64,000 nt of DNA from Reyranellaceae bacterium (GTDB lineage: Bacteria > Pseudomonadota > Alphaproteobacteria > Reyranellales > Reyranellaceae), in the NCBI GenBank assembly GCA_022844045.1, contig JALHMM010000001.1, positions 55,477 to 119,476 of the forward strand, read 5' to 3'. This document shows, piece by piece, positions 16,845 to 26,386 of this stretch; the stretch's first letter is position 1, and each line of letters starts with the position of its first letter. The translations under genes and the position numbers were made by a program. The notes beneath the pieces are model-generated. The model searched no databases. It worked only from the letters and a program-made list of their open reading frames with translations, and was not told the DNA's origin.

Positions 16845-18275
16845 TCAGTGGCTCTCGATGTACAACCGTGCCTTCGAGAGGTCGCCCTTCTCCAGGCTCT
16901 TCGCGTCGATGACGACATAGTAGGCCCCGACATCGGCCCACAACCAATTCATCGCGCCGTCGCTTCCTATCTCGAACAGTCGCAGGTCTTCCGTCGGACC
17001 ATCGGGAATGCCCCACTGGACGTCGACGTCATGATAGCCGCCCATGCGGTGGGGTAGATCGCTGACGCGGCATCGCCAGTAGGGCTCGAATGTCGAGAGC
17101 ACCGATGGCGGAATCAGCGGCCTCAGGCGGGCGTCGACATAGTAGTCCGCGACGAGTTCGAAGTTCGCCTCACATCTGTCAGGATAGACGCCGATCTGCT
17201 TCTCCTCGAGGACATAGAGCCACTCGCCGCCCTTCCACACCCGGTCCGTGGTGAAGTAGCGGAAGATATCGCGCTTCAGGCGCTCCTGGAGCGCTTGCCA
17301 TGCCGCGACTGGCATGGGGGTGTCGAGGTCATGGGTCATGATGGAGGCACGCTCGCGGGCGATGCGCTCGCAAGCCGATGTGCGCCAGGCACGATACCGC
17401 CGATCGGCCTCATGCAAATGCTCGATGATCGCGTCAGGTGTGGGGTGGCGTTCGAGAAATGCGGCCAGCGCCGCGCGTTCTTCTCTGATATGCGGCAATT
17501 CGGAGACCTCGGCGTACTGTTCGTCGAACTCGGCCAGGATGGTCTTGACATGGCCCGGCTCGCGCAGCTGCGAGACGAAGCCCTCGTCGAGCTCCAAGTT
17601 GGATAGGGACCCAGCGAGAGGTCGTTCGCAGACGTTCAGCACATAGAGAGCGCCCCGCCAGGTAAACGGCTGCGGATCCCGTGGCGCCTGGTGTGCAACG
17701 GGCAGCCCCTCGTCCTGGAGGATCTCCAAGTCGGAGGCGGTGTCGCGCGTTGGGTCGTCTTCTTCCTCTAGCGCCTCGTCGGCCATAGGAACCAGATCCA
17801 CCGGCCAGCGCCGCCAGGCCGACGGTATGTCGGCCGGTGAGCGGCAATATCCGTAGCCGTCCGACCCGCGATGCTTGCCATCGTCCACGGGACCGAGATC
17901 GACCGGCGCCGCGCGCTCCGGCCCAAGCGATTCAATGTGCAGCACGCTTAGGGCATCGGGCCCAAGCGGCGGGAAGTGATTTGGATCGATGAACAGTAGC
18001 AGCCATCCGTGACGGGGTCCGAGCCCACCCCAGAGTTGCGGCGGAAGGTCGGCGCAGGCGATCTGGGCGACGAAATGCAGGGGGCGTTCGCCCCTCTGCG
18101 GATACTCGGCCGAGATCGATCGCGGCCACGCGACATGCTCGGGCATCATCGGCAAGCCGCCAAGCCAGGACCGTGGTGCTTCGGCCCGCGGTGGAACCTG
18201 CCGCCTCAGGCCAACGGAAACGCTCCCGATTTCGCGCGGCAGCTCGTCAGATGGCGGTTTCTCGGATGAGTTCAT
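16845..18275 (-). CDS. DUF1963 (YwqG-like) protein
   Basis: 476 residues. The N-terminal half fits DUF1963: SWLGGLPMMPEHVAWP, PLHFVAQIACADLP and GWLLLFIDPNHFP. Residues about 225-330 are a charged helical insert, and the C-terminal section repeats the HRMGGYHDVDVQWG type motif used by YwqG proteins when they contact the DUF1963 fold. No enzymatic role is established. At 476 residues it is longer than most YwqG proteins (about 260). An AT-rich inverted repeat sits just upstream. Confidence 0.8.
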   Translation of the reverse strand: MNSSEKPPSDELPREIGSVSVGLRRQVPPRAEAPRSWLGGLPMMPEHVAWPRSISAEYPQRGERPLHFVAQIACADLPPQLWGGLGPRHGWLLLFIDPNHFPPLGPDALSVLHIESLGPERAAPVDLGPVDDGKHRGSDGYGYCRSPADIPSAWRRWPVDLVPMADEALEEEDDPTRDTASDLEILQDEGLPVAHQAPRDPQPFTWRGALYVLNVCERPLAGSLSNLELDEGFVSQLREPGHVKTILAEFDEQYAEVSELPHIREERAALAAFLERHPTPDAIIEHLHEADRRYRAWRTSACERIARERASIMTHDLDTPMPVAAWQALQERLKRDIFRYFTTDRVWKGGEWLYVLEEKQIGVYPDRCEANFELVADYYVDARLRPLIPPSVLSTFEPYWRCRVSDLPHRMGGYHDVDVQWGIPDGPTEDLRLFEIGSDGAMNWLWADVGAYYVVIDAKSLEKGDLSKARLYIESH

Positions 18276-18282
18276 GACTACT

Positions 18283-18301
18283 ATAATACCGAGAATATTA
18301 T
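18283..18301. promoter_or_regulatory. AT-rich inverted repeat upstream of the DUF1963 gene
   Basis: ATAATA-N7-TATTAT lies eight bases upstream of the DUF1963 start codon, in a sequence otherwise rich in G+C. Reading toward the gene it includes TATTAT, which could be a -10 element for a short-leader transcript, or a repressor site. No clear -35 partner was found at 17 bp, so this is tentative. Confidence 0.35.
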
Positions 18302-18332
18302 GGACTGACCACCAACCTAAACATGTAGCGAC

Positions 18333-18956
18333 CTAGGCCGCTGCCTTCACCAGTTCGGCATCCTTCTCGAACACGCGCTTCAGCGCCGGCCGTTCCATGA
18401 GGCGGTGGCCGTAGGCCTCGAACTCCTTCCGGGCCGGAATGGCTTTCGTCATCGTGCCCCACTGGATGTTGGAGCCGATGATGACGTCGGCGGCGGTAAA
18501 GGTATCGCCCAGGATCCATGGGCCCTCGGACACCGCTGCGGCCGCCACCTCCATCGTCGTGTCGAAGCTGCCGTAACCCAGCGCACCGGGTTCCGCGCCC
18601 TCGCGCTTGAACATGCGATCGATGATCGCCGGCTCCATGCAGCTGGGGCCGAAGAACATCCAGCGAAGGTAGGGGCCGCGACGTGAATCGCCCAAGGCTG
18701 GCGCGAGCTGCGCCTTGGGATAGGCGTCCGCGAGATAAGCGCAGATCGCCGCGGCCTCGGTGATCACGACGCCTTTGTGACTGATCGCTGGCACCTTGCC
18801 CATGGGATTGATCGCGAGGTAGCCCGGCGTCTTGTGCTCGTTCTTCTTCAGGTTGAGCACATGCATGTCGAAGGGTTGACCGAGTTCCTCCAGCATCCAC
18901 TGCACGATGATCGAGCGCGATTGCGGCGCGTGATAGAAGACAATGTCGTTGGCCAT
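18333..18956 (-). CDS. Glutathione S-transferase family protein
   Basis: 207 residues with an N-terminal thioredoxin-like domain (YHAPQSRSIIVQWMLEELG) containing the GKVPAI segment, including the cis-proline that contacts glutathione, and an all-helical C-terminal domain with the N-capping region ADVIIGSNIQWG. It conjugates glutathione to electrophiles or has a related role in the cytoplasm. The substrate is unknown. The O-methyltransferase gene lies upstream on the same strand, 43 bp away, so they may be co-transcribed. Confidence 0.88.
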   Translation of the reverse strand: MANDIVFYHAPQSRSIIVQWMLEELGQPFDMHVLNLKKNEHKTPGYLAINPMGKVPAISHKGVVITEAAAICAYLADAYPKAQLAPALGDSRRGPYLRWMFFGPSCMEPAIIDRMFKREGAEPGALGYGSFDTTMEVAAAAVSEGPWILGDTFTAADVIIGSNIQWGTMTKAIPARKEFEAYGHRLMERPALKRVFEKDAELVKAAA

Positions 18957-18999
18957 CGGTTCCTCCCGTTGCTTTGTGGACGTCCGGGAGATAGGGAGC

Positions 19000-19659
19000 T
19001 CAGCGCTTCACCGCCAGGGTGATGCCGTCGCCCAACGGCACGAGCGCCAGGTCGATGCGCTGGTCGGCGTGCAGCTTGGCATTCAGGGCCTGCAAGGCCC
19101 GGGTGTCTTCCGAACTGCTCTCGCCCTCGGCGACCTGGCCGTTCCACAGCACGTTGTCGAACATCATCAGCCCGCCGGTGCGCAGCAGCTTGAGGCAGCG
19201 TTCGTAGTAGCCGTCGTAGTTGCTCTTGTCGGCGTCGACGAAGGCCATGTCGAAGGTGCCGGCCTGGCCCTCGCGTAGCAGCGCATCGAGCGTGTCGAGC
19301 GCCGGCGCGATGCGCAGATCGATCTTGTGGACGAGACCGGCCTCTTGCCAGTAGCGCCGGCCGATCGCGGTCCATTCGTCGCTGACGTCGCAGGCGATCA
19401 GCTTCCCGTCCGAAGGCAGCGCCTCGGCGACGCAGAGCGCGGAGTAGCCGGTGAACACGCCGATCTCCAGCGCGCGCTTGGCGCCGATGGCGCGGGTCAG
19501 CAGTGCCATGAATTGCCCCTGGTCGGCGGCGATCTGCATCATGCCCCAGGGCAGCCGCGTGGTTTCCTCGCGCAGCCGCTTCTTCAGGTCGCTGTCGCGC
19601 AGCCAGTTGGCGGTGGCGTAATCGTCGAGCGCGCCGGTGAGCAGGGTGCGTTTGGGCAT
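19000..19659 (-). CDS. Class I SAM-dependent O-methyltransferase
   Basis: 219 residues from the ATG at 19659, which follows GGAGGATCACC. It has the caffeoyl-CoA/catechol O-methyltransferase pattern: ALEIGVFTGYSALCVAEAL for SAM binding, LIACDVSDEW, then FDMAFVDADKSNYDGYYE with the metal-ligand aspartates, and MFDNVLWNGQVAEG. It probably methylates a catechol-like hydroxyl using a divalent metal. An open frame continues upstream through repeat F1 but is not coding. Confidence 0.88.
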   Translation of the reverse strand: MPKRTLLTGALDDYATANWLRDSDLKKRLREETTRLPWGMMQIAADQGQFMALLTRAIGAKRALEIGVFTGYSALCVAEALPSDGKLIACDVSDEWTAIGRRYWQEAGLVHKIDLRIAPALDTLDALLREGQAGTFDMAFVDADKSNYDGYYERCLKLLRTGGLMMFDNVLWNGQVAEGESSSEDTRALQALNAKLHADQRIDLALVPLGDGITLAVKR

Positions 19660-19674
19660 GGTGATCCTCCCCAG

Positions 19675-19778
19675 CGTCGTCCTGAGCGCAGCGAAGGACC
19701 TGGCGGTAGTGTCAACGGACACGGCGCAAGTGTGTGACCGCGATACCGCTGGATCCTTCGCTGCGCTCAGGATGACGG
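19675..19778. repeat. Inverted repeat, CCTGAGCGCAGCGAAGGA family (F1)
   Basis: Arms GTCGTCCTGAGCGCAGCGAAGGAC and the mirrored GGATCCTTCGCTGCGCTCAGGATGAC stand about 55 bp apart. This arm is a well-known dispersed motif in alphaproteobacterial genomes and is unrelated to families A-E. It lies between the divergent O-methyltransferase and formate-THF ligase genes. Confidence 0.8.
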
Positions 19779-19850
19779 GTGTGTTGGCACACTGGCATGT
19801 GCCCGCTACGCCCGCTAGCATCCGCGCGCGAACGAGACTTGGGGGAGCGC

Positions 19851-21530
19851 ATGGCCGAGACGTTGACCGACATCGAGATCGCCCGCCGGGCCACGCCGCG
19901 GGCGATCCCCGAGGTCGCCGCGAAGCTCGCGATTCCCGCGGCCGCGCTGGAGCCCTATGGCCGCACCAAGGCCAAGCTCGATCTCGCCGCCATGCCCGAC
20001 CTTGCCACCGCCAAGAGCGGCAAGCTGATCCTGGTCACCGCGATCAACCCGACGGCGGCGGGCGAGGGCAAGACGACCACGACCATCGGCCTGGGCGACG
20101 CGCTCAACCGCATCGGCAAGAAGACGGCGATCGCGCTGCGCGAGCCGTCGCTGGGGCCGTGCTTCGGCCAGAAGGGCGGCGCCACCGGCGGCGGTTACGC
20201 CCAGGTGATCCCGATGGCCGAGATCAACCTGCATTTCACCGGGGACTTCCACGCCATCACCACGGCGCACAATCTGCTCGCCGCGATGCTCGACAACCAC
20301 ATCTACTGGGGCAACGCGCTGGGCATCGATTCGCGCCGCGTCTACTGGCCGCGCGTCATGGACATGAACGACCGCGCGCTGCGCGATCTGGTGCTGAGCC
20401 TGGGCGGCGTCGCCAACGGCTTCCCGCGCCAGGGCCGCTTCGACATCACCACGGCGTCCGAGGTGATGGCGATCCTCTGCATGGCGCGTGATCTCGCCGA
20501 TCTCGAAGCGCGGCTGGCGCGCATCGTCGTGGCCGAGACGCGCGACGGCAAGCCGATCACCGCCGCCGACCTGAAGGCCGCCTCGGCGATGGCGGCGATC
20601 CTCAAGGAGGCGGTGAAGCCCAACATCGTGCAGACCCTCGAAGGCAATCCCGTGCTGATCCATGGCGGGCCCTTCGCCAACATCGCGCATGGCTGCAACT
20701 CGGTGATCGCCACGACGGCGGCGCTGCGCCTGGCCGACTATGTCGTCACCGAAGCCGGCTTCGGCGCCGATCTCGGCGCGGAAAAATTCCTCGACATCAA
20801 ATGCCGCGCCGCCGGACTGAAGCCCGACCTCGCGGTGGTCGTCGCCACGGTGCGCGCGCTGAAGCTGCATGGCGGCGCCGATGCCAAGCAGCTCGGCACC
20901 GAGGACGTCGGCGCCGTCGAGCGCGGCATCGCCAACCTGCTGCGTCATGTCGAGAATCTCGGCAAGTTCGGCCTGCCGGTGCTGGTGGCGATCAACCGCT
21001 TCACGTCGGATACGCTGGCGGAACTGGCGCTGATCGAGAGCGCCTGCGCCAAGGCGGGCGCGCGCGCGATTCTCTGCGAGCACTGGGCAAAGGGCGGCGC
21101 CGGCGCCGAGGCGTTGGCACGCGAGGCTGTGGCGGTGATCGACAGCGGACGCGCCAACTTCAAGCCGCTCTACGGTGACGATCAGCCGTTGCTGTCGAAG
21201 ATCGAGACCATCGCGAAGGAGATCTATCGCGCCGGCTCGATCGCGCCGACCTCGGCGGTGCGCAAGCGCGCCAAGGCGCTGGAGGACGCCGGCTACGGCA
21301 AGCTCCCGGTCTGCATCGCCAAGACGCAGTATAGCTTCTCCGCCGACCCCGAATTGCGCGGCGCGCCGTCAGGCCATTCGCTGCCGATCCGCGAGCTGCG
21401 CCTGAGCGCCGGCGCCGGCTTTGTCGTCGCCATGGCCGGCGAGATCATGAGCATGCCCGGCCTGCCGCGCGTGCCGGCGGCGGAGCGGATCCGGCTGCTC
21501 GCCGACGGCGAGATCGACGGGATTTTCTAG
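19851..21530 (+). CDS. fhs: Formate--tetrahydrofolate ligase
   Basis: 559 residues from the ATG at 19851, which follows TGGGGGAGCGC. The ATP-binding P-loop is [17 protein letters not shown] (about 62-78), followed by [37 protein letters not shown] and a C-terminal [11 protein letters not shown]. It makes 10-formyl-THF from formate, ATP and THF in the cytoplasm. Length matches the family (about 555-560). folD is not adjacent. An in-frame start 24 codons upstream lies in poor context. Confidence 0.95.
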   Translation: MAETLTDIEIARRATPRAIPEVAAKLAIPAAALEPYGRTKAKLDLAAMPDLATAKSGKLILVTAINPTAAGEGKTTTTIGLGDALNRIGKKTAIALREPSLGPCFGQKGGATGGGYAQVIPMAEINLHFTGDFHAITTAHNLLAAMLDNHIYWGNALGIDSRRVYWPRVMDMNDRALRDLVLSLGGVANGFPRQGRFDITTASEVMAILCMARDLADLEARLARIVVAETRDGKPITAADLKAASAMAAILKEAVKPNIVQTLEGNPVLIHGGPFANIAHGCNSVIATTAALRLADYVVTEAGFGADLGAEKFLDIKCRAAGLKPDLAVVVATVRALKLHGGADAKQLGTEDVGAVERGIANLLRHVENLGKFGLPVLVAINRFTSDTLAELALIESACAKAGARAILCEHWAKGGAGAEALAREAVAVIDSGRANFKPLYGDDQPLLSKIETIAKEIYRAGSIAPTSAVRKRAKALEDAGYGKLPVCIAKTQYSFSADPELRGAPSGHSLPIRELRLSAGAGFVVAMAGEIMSMPGLPRVPAAERIRLLADGEIDGIF

Positions 21531-21981
21531 CCGGCGACCCGCCCTCGCGCTGGCAGGGGCTTGGACTATGGTCCGCCGGCGCTGAGGGCGCCCCTGTCCC
21601 GTGGCGCGCGCCGACCAGGCATCCGAGCCGGCGGCCGCATATCGAGGCCGCGCCGACGATCCGCGCCCTGGGGTCGTTCTGCAATCCTGGCGTTTGTCGA
21701 GTTCGGCCTGCTACGCCATTTCGGGCCGAGTATCGCTGCCGACTGCCCCGCAGGGAATGGCAATGCGAGCCCTGCTCGGTCCGTCCCAGGCGGAACAAAC
21801 AGTGCGCCGGCGCTAATGTTGCCGATCGCCGCGTGGCAGACGCAAAGAGTTCGAGCGATGTGTTCCAGCGGCAGCCGTTTTGGTGGTCAACGCTCTGCCG
21901 AGAGTTCCAGAAGGCGCCCGGCATGCAACTCGCGCGCGCTTGCGCCGTTCTGCCTGACAAGAAATCGCAAGCGAGAAGGCC
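21531..21981. other. Long gap without a recognised gene
   Basis: About 450 bp between fhs and the next candidate gene. Several short frames are open on both strands, but none has a ribosome-binding site, a recognisable fold or a balanced amino-acid composition. I see no clear repeat or RNA gene here. It could hold the promoter for the YihY unit. Confidence 0.6.
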
Positions 21982-22137
21982 ATGCCCATCGATTCTCCCA
22001 ACCGCGCCGGGAACGTGCAGACCAACCTCCCGCCCGCGCACCGCGAGGCTTTCGACGTCCTCAAGCTGGAGCCGATGGCCGATGACGAAGCCGACGCCGA
22101 GTGGCTGCGGCTACCGGAAGCCTGGCACATGCATTGA
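21982..22137 (+). CDS. Small acidic protein upstream of YihY
   Basis: A 51-codon frame starting MPIDSPNRAGNVQ and ending LRLPEAWHMH. It has GAGAAGGCC just before the ATG, a fair ribosome-binding site, and a composition (acidic, ordered use of D/E/A) unlike the surrounding noncoding sequence. Its end overlaps the start region of the yihY-like gene, whose own start is weak (GTG 22101, TTG 22134 or ATG 22194), so it could act as a leader peptide that couples translation. No family is recognised. Confidence 0.45.
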   Translation: MPIDSPNRAGNVQTNLPPAHREAFDVLKLEPMADDEADAEWLRLPEAWHMH

Positions 22138-23093
22138 GCCCAGCGGGCGTGCCGGCCTCGGATGACAAGGCCGATACGCTCGCTGTCGAGCCAATGACCT
22201 TGGTCGATGACGTCCCAGCGACGCGGCTGGGACGGCTATGGCGCATTACGCGCTTGGCGGGTGAGGCGTTCATCGAGGACGACGCCTGGAGCCGCGGCGC
22301 GGCGATCGCCTATTTCACGCTGTTCTCCATCGCACCCGTGCTGCTGGTGGTGATCGCCGTTGCCGGGCTGGTGTTCGGCCGCGAGGCTTCGCAGGGTGCC
22401 GTCGTCGAACAACTCGCCGGACTGATGGGTGTGAAGACCGCCCAGGCCCTGCAGGAGATGATCCGCAGCGCCGACGAAAGCATGAACGGCGTGTGGGCGA
22501 CGGTTATCGGCTTGGTCAGCATTGTGCTGGCGACGTCGGGCGTCTTCGGCGAGGTGCAGTCAAGCCTCAACAAAGTCTGGCAAGCCACAGGCAAGCCTCG
22601 TAACGGACTCTCGCGCCTGCTGCGCGCGCGTGCTCTCAGCCTGGGGTTGGTCGTCGGCTTCGGCTTCGTGCTGATCGTCTCGCTGGCCACCAATGCGGCC
22701 TTGGCGGCGCTGTCGGACTATGCGCGGGCGCAGTTCCCGGCTCTGGAAATCGTCCTGGGCATCGTCGACTTCGTGCTGTCTATCGGTCTGACTGCGGCGC
22801 TGTTCGCCGCCATGTACAAGGTGCTGCCGGACGCGCCGGTTGCCTGGAGCGAAGTAGTCGTGGGCGCGCTGATTACCACGGGCCTGTTCCAGGTTGGCCG
22901 GTACCTCATCGCGCTCTACATCGGCCGCAGCGACATCGCCTCGAGCTTCGGCGCCGCCGGTGCGCTGATCGTGCTGCTGCTGTGGATATTCTACTCGGCG
23001 CAGATCTTCCTGCTTGGTGCAGAATTCACCTGGGCGTGGGCCAAGGTCACGCGCGCCCGCCGGGCCGCGGTCCACGCGGCGGCGCGGCGCTGA
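22101..23093 (+). CDS. YihY/BrkB-family inner-membrane protein
   Basis: Up to 330 residues with about six membrane segments. Family signs are WSRGAAIAYFTLFSIAPVLLV, FGEVQSSLNKVW, FVLIVSLATNAAL, SDIASSFGAAGALIVLLLW and YSAQIFLLGAEFTWAW. The family was once linked to RNase BN, but that was withdrawn; the role is unknown. The start is uncertain. GTG at 22101 keeps the longest frame; TTG at 22134 overlaps the small upstream gene's stop; ATG at 22194 still retains the complete conserved domain. Confidence 0.85.
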   Translation: MAAATGSLAHALSPAGVPASDDKADTLAVEPMTLVDDVPATRLGRLWRITRLAGEAFIEDDAWSRGAAIAYFTLFSIAPVLLVVIAVAGLVFGREASQGAVVEQLAGLMGVKTAQALQEMIRSADESMNGVWATVIGLVSIVLATSGVFGEVQSSLNKVWQATGKPRNGLSRLLRARALSLGLVVGFGFVLIVSLATNAALAALSDYARAQFPALEIVLGIVDFVLSIGLTAALFAAMYKVLPDAPVAWSEVVVGALITTGLFQVGRYLIALYIGRSDIASSFGAAGALIVLLLWIFYSAQIFLLGAEFTWAWAKVTRARRAAVHAAARR

Positions 23094-23154
23094 AGCACGA
23101 TCCCGAGTCTGCTACTAATCCGCGCTGTGTTCGGGATGCCAGAGGTGAATCCCC

Positions 23155-24795
23155 ATGTCCAACACCACCATCTACCGCGCGCGGCGCATCCTGACGATGA
23201 ATCCCTCGAACCCCGAGGCGACGCACGTCGCGGTACGCGATGGGCGGATCCTTGGCGCCGGGCCGCTCGAGGATCTCAAGGGCTGGGGCGAGCACACGCT
23301 TGATGAGCGTTTCGCCGATAAGGTGCTGATGCCGGGCTTCGTCGAGGGTCACAGCCATGCCTATGAGGGTGGCGTGTGGGCGTATCCTTACGTGGGCTTC
23401 TTCGATCGGTTCGCGCCTGACGGTACGCGGCACACGGGGCTGAAGAACATCGCGGAGGTCACGGCCCGGCTGCGCGAGATCGAGGCGGCGATGCCCAGGG
23501 ACGGCAAGCCGCTGCTCGCCTGGGGCTTCGACCCGATCTATTTCGGCGGCCGGCGCATGGAGATCGACGACCTCGACCAGGTCACCACCGAGCGGCCGGT
23601 GCTGGTGATCCACTCCAACTTCCACGTGCTCAACGTCAATACGCCGGTGCTGCGCGCGGCCAATATCGACCGGCGCAGCAACGTGCACGGCGTGGTCAAG
23701 GACTGGGGCGGCGAGCCCACCGGCGAGCTGCAGGAGATGACCGCGAAGTACATGGCCTACCGCGCCAGCGGCATCAACATCGCCGCCGTGCTGTCGGACG
23801 AGGCCGCGGTCTGGCGCTTCGCGCGCGTGGCGCAGCTCGCCGGTGTGACCACGGCGACCGACCTGCACAACGAGCTGCCGGAGAGCACGGTCGACGGCTA
23901 TCTGCGCGCCAGCGCCAGCGCCGAGTTCCCGATCCGCCTGTTGCCGGCCTTTGGCGCGGCGTCGGTGCCGCCGGAGCAGGGCGTGGCGCGCATCAAGGCC
24001 TTGATTGGACGCAACAACGAGCGGCTGCGCTTCGGCCTGATCAAGATCGTCACCGATGGCTCGATCCAGGGCCTGTCGGCGCGCATGCTCTGGCCGGGCT
24101 ATTACGACGGCACGCCCAACGGCGTGTGGAACATCGGGCCGCAGGACATCGAGCGGATCCTCGGCGCCTATCATCGCGCCGGCTTCCAGGTGCATATCCA
24201 CACCAACGGCGACGAGGCCTCGGAGGTGGCGCTCAACGCCATCGAGAACGTCGTGACGCAGATGCCGCGGCCGGATCATCGCCACACCTTGCAGCATTGC
24301 CAGATGGCGCCGGCGTCGCAGTTCCGGCGCATGGCGGCGCTGGGCGTCGGCGTCAACCTGTTCGCCAACCACATCTACTACTGGGGCGACATCCACTACG
24401 CCAAGACCCTGGGGCCGGAGCGCGCCGAGCGCATGGATGCGTGTGCGACGGCGATCGCTTGCGGCGTGCCCTTCGCCATCCATTGCGACGCGCCGGTGAC
24501 GCCGATCGGTCCGCTGTTCACCGCCTGGTGCGCGGTCAACCGGCTGACCGCGTCCGGCCGCGTGCTGGGCGCGCGCGAGCGCATCTCCGTGCCCGACGCG
24601 CTGCGCGCCATCACGCTCGGCGCGGCGTGGACGCTGCGTTTGGATGAGGAGATCGGCAGCATCGAGACCGGCAAGCGCGCCGACTTCGCGGTGCTCGACG
24701 ACGATCCGCTCGCTGTGCCGCCCGAGGCGCTGAAGGATGTCGGCGTGTGGGGCACGGTGCTGGGCGGCAAGGTCTTCGAGGCACCGAAGCGGTGA
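23155..24795 (+). CDS. Amidohydrolase-family protein (YtcJ-like)
   Basis: 546 residues. It has the metal-binding HSH at 66-68 in FVEGHSHAY, a conserved [15 protein letters not shown] segment (here [15 protein letters not shown]), [21 protein letters not shown] and a C-terminal [18 protein letters not shown]. These mark the amidohydrolase_3/YtcJ group, zinc enzymes that hydrolyse C-N bonds of largely unknown substrates. The ATG at 23155 follows AGAGGTGAATCCCC. No permease is adjacent. Confidence 0.88.
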   Translation: MSNTTIYRARRILTMNPSNPEATHVAVRDGRILGAGPLEDLKGWGEHTLDERFADKVLMPGFVEGHSHAYEGGVWAYPYVGFFDRFAPDGTRHTGLKNIAEVTARLREIEAAMPRDGKPLLAWGFDPIYFGGRRMEIDDLDQVTTERPVLVIHSNFHVLNVNTPVLRAANIDRRSNVHGVVKDWGGEPTGELQEMTAKYMAYRASGINIAAVLSDEAAVWRFARVAQLAGVTTATDLHNELPESTVDGYLRASASAEFPIRLLPAFGAASVPPEQGVARIKALIGRNNERLRFGLIKIVTDGSIQGLSARMLWPGYYDGTPNGVWNIGPQDIERILGAYHRAGFQVHIHTNGDEASEVALNAIENVVTQMPRPDHRHTLQHCQMAPASQFRRMAALGVGVNLFANHIYYWGDIHYAKTLGPERAERMDACATAIACGVPFAIHCDAPVTPIGPLFTAWCAVNRLTASGRVLGARERISVPDALRAITLGAAWTLRLDEEIGSIETGKRADFAVLDDDPLAVPPEALKDVGVWGTVLGGKVFEAPKR

Positions 24796-24810
24796 GCGGG
24801 GCGAAAGCTG

Positions 24811-24875
24811 GGAGCGCGCCACTCCAGTGGCGCGCCGGACGAGCGAGAAGACGCGCCACTGGAGTGGCGCGCTCC
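24811..24875. repeat. GCGCCACTCCAGTGGCGC palindrome pair (family E copy 1)
   Basis: About 65 bp. Arms GGAGCGCGCCACTCCAGTGGC and the exact mirrored GCCACTGGAGTGGCGCGCTCC flank a short spacer. Each arm contains its own palindrome, GCGCCACTCCAGTGGCGC, so the structure is nested like families A-D. It lies between the amidohydrolase stop and the CobW GTG start. A second copy begins at 63951 and a variant is at 63867-63922. Confidence 0.9.
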
Positions 24876-24880
24876 GACCG

Positions 24881-25789
24881 GTGAGAGATCAGCGCTTGCC
24901 GGTCAGCGTGATCGGCGGCTTCCTCGGCTCGGGCAAGACGACCCTGCTCAACCGCCTGCTGCGCGAGAAGGCCGGCCGGCGCTTCGCTGTCCTGGTCAAC
25001 GATTTCGGCGAGATCGACATCGATAGTCGCCTGATCGTCGCGCACGACGGCCGCACCATGACCTTGGCCAATGGCTGCCTGTGCTGCTCGATCGGCGACT
25101 CGCTGGTGACGGCGCTGATCGACATCGCGCAGCGTCGCGGCGATTTCGATCACATGGTGATCGAGACCAGCGGCATCGCCGATCCGGCGCGCGTCGCCGA
25201 CCTGATCCGCATCGAGCCCGACTTCACGCTCGACGGGGTCATCGTGCTGGCCGACGCCGCATCGTTGCGCGCCCAGCTGACCGACCGCTACGTGGGAGAC
25301 ACCGTGCAGCGCCAGCTCGCCGGCGCCGACCTGATCGTGCTCAACAAGCTCGACCTGATCGACGATCCGGCGCCCGTCCTCGCCGACCTGCCGCCAGGAC
25401 GCCCCATCCTGCAGGCCCGCCACGCCGACGTGCCGCTCGACCTGCTCTTCGGCCTCGCACCCTCGGGCGCGCCCGCGCAGGCTTCACACGACATCGCGCT
25501 CCGCCGCTGGCACTTCACCGCCCGCGCACCGCTCGACCGCGCCGCGCTCGAACACGCCCTCACCGCGCTGCCGGCATCGGTCATCCGCGTCAAAGGCATC
25601 GTCGACCTCGCCGACTCGCCGACAGCACAGACCATTATCCACCGCGTCGGCCGCCGCCTGACCCTCGAACCCGGCGCACCGTGGGGCCTCGTCTTCCGCC
25701 ACAGCGACATCGTCGTGCTCGGCACGCCCGACATGCCGTCACCGACCGACCTCGCACGCGTGCTCGACGCGTCAAGGACGACTCCTTGA
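24881..25789 (+). CDS. CobW-family GTP-dependent metallochaperone
   Basis: 302 residues from the GTG at 24881. Walker A GFLGSGKT at 13-20, CLCC at 66-69 (the CxCC metal-site motif), ETSGIADP for Walker B, and NKLDL for guanine recognition. The C-terminal CobW domain of about 95 residues ([17 protein letters not shown]) follows. The G3E family delivers metals such as Zn or Co. An ATG at 24737 is in frame, but translation from there would cross repeat E1, so GTG is preferred. No cobalamin or zinc genes lie beside it. Confidence 0.85.
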   Translation: MRDQRLPVSVIGGFLGSGKTTLLNRLLREKAGRRFAVLVNDFGEIDIDSRLIVAHDGRTMTLANGCLCCSIGDSLVTALIDIAQRRGDFDHMVIETSGIADPARVADLIRIEPDFTLDGVIVLADAASLRAQLTDRYVGDTVQRQLAGADLIVLNKLDLIDDPAPVLADLPPGRPILQARHADVPLDLLFGLAPSGAPAQASHDIALRRWHFTARAPLDRAALEHALTALPASVIRVKGIVDLADSPTAQTIIHRVGRRLTLEPGAPWGLVFRHSDIVVLGTPDMPSPTDLARVLDASRTTP

Positions 25790-25855
25790 CGAGTCGTGGA
25801 CTCGTCCATGACGAGCGCATGCTTTGACATGTCGTGCTCAAGCTTAGACATGTCA
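25788..25855. terminator. Two hairpins directly after the CobW gene
   Basis: The first hairpin is GACGAGTC-GTG-GACTCGTC at 25788-25806 and overlaps the stop codon. The second is TGACATGTC-N13-GACATGTCA at 25825-25855, whose loop contains AAGCTT. Neither is followed by a run of T, so they may block degradation rather than terminate. The reverse-strand reading is an open frame with a repetitive MSK-type composition, which is probably chance. Confidence 0.45.
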
Positions 25856-26386
25856 CGCGCGCGCACGTCTCGATGAGGGAAGGGAAAGGAAAGAGTTCCG
25901 CCTTCGGCGGCGTCGCTGCGCTCCGCTTATGGGATGATTTGAAAGGCCAGGAAGAGATGAAGTGTTCATCGGGGTGGCCGAGGACGCAGATGGGGGCCGC
26001 GATGGGCCCACCATAAGCTCTGTTCATCGGGTCCCGTCAGGCTTCGTCGGCAATCATCGTGGCCAGCGAGCGGGGCTCGGCACCGGGGTTGGGCTGTCGG
26101 CGCACCGTCCCCGTGTGGAACGGCCTGGGCATGGTTGTAGCGCCCAAACCGTCGGCGCCCACGATGAACGGCGCACGACGGCATATCCTGAGACTTCACG
26201 GATCTTGATCCGGATTCGTCGGCCCCGCGAACGGCGTCACTGACGCTGGCGGTCCCCGGCTCGGCATCCGTGCGCCCTCTATGATCAGGGCCACGGTGGC
26301 GGTGGTCGTCGGCCGGTATATGCACGCTTCCGGGCGTGCTGACGAAACGGCAATAATTTCGTCTTTTCGCGAAATTGCGTCAATAT
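25856..26386. other. Long gap without a recognised gene
   Basis: About 530 bp between the CobW and DUF2237 genes. Open frames exist on both strands but have biased, low-complexity compositions and no ribosome-binding sites. Near 26355-26376 there is a small AT-rich hairpin (AATTTCG-N8-CGAAATT), just past the DUF2237 stop on the minus strand, which could terminate that gene. The remainder may be decayed coding sequence, but I cannot name a source gene. Confidence 0.5.

Noticed and set aside
23047..24822. 591-codon reverse frame opposite the amidohydrolase
   Set aside because: The forward frame has full amidohydrolase motifs. The reverse product is rich in Arg, His, Asp and Leu, typical of GC-rich antisense.
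25966..26325. Possible gene in the gap after CobW
   Set aside because: The frame is rich in His, Arg, Gly and Pro with no motif, start context or homologous pattern that I recognise.
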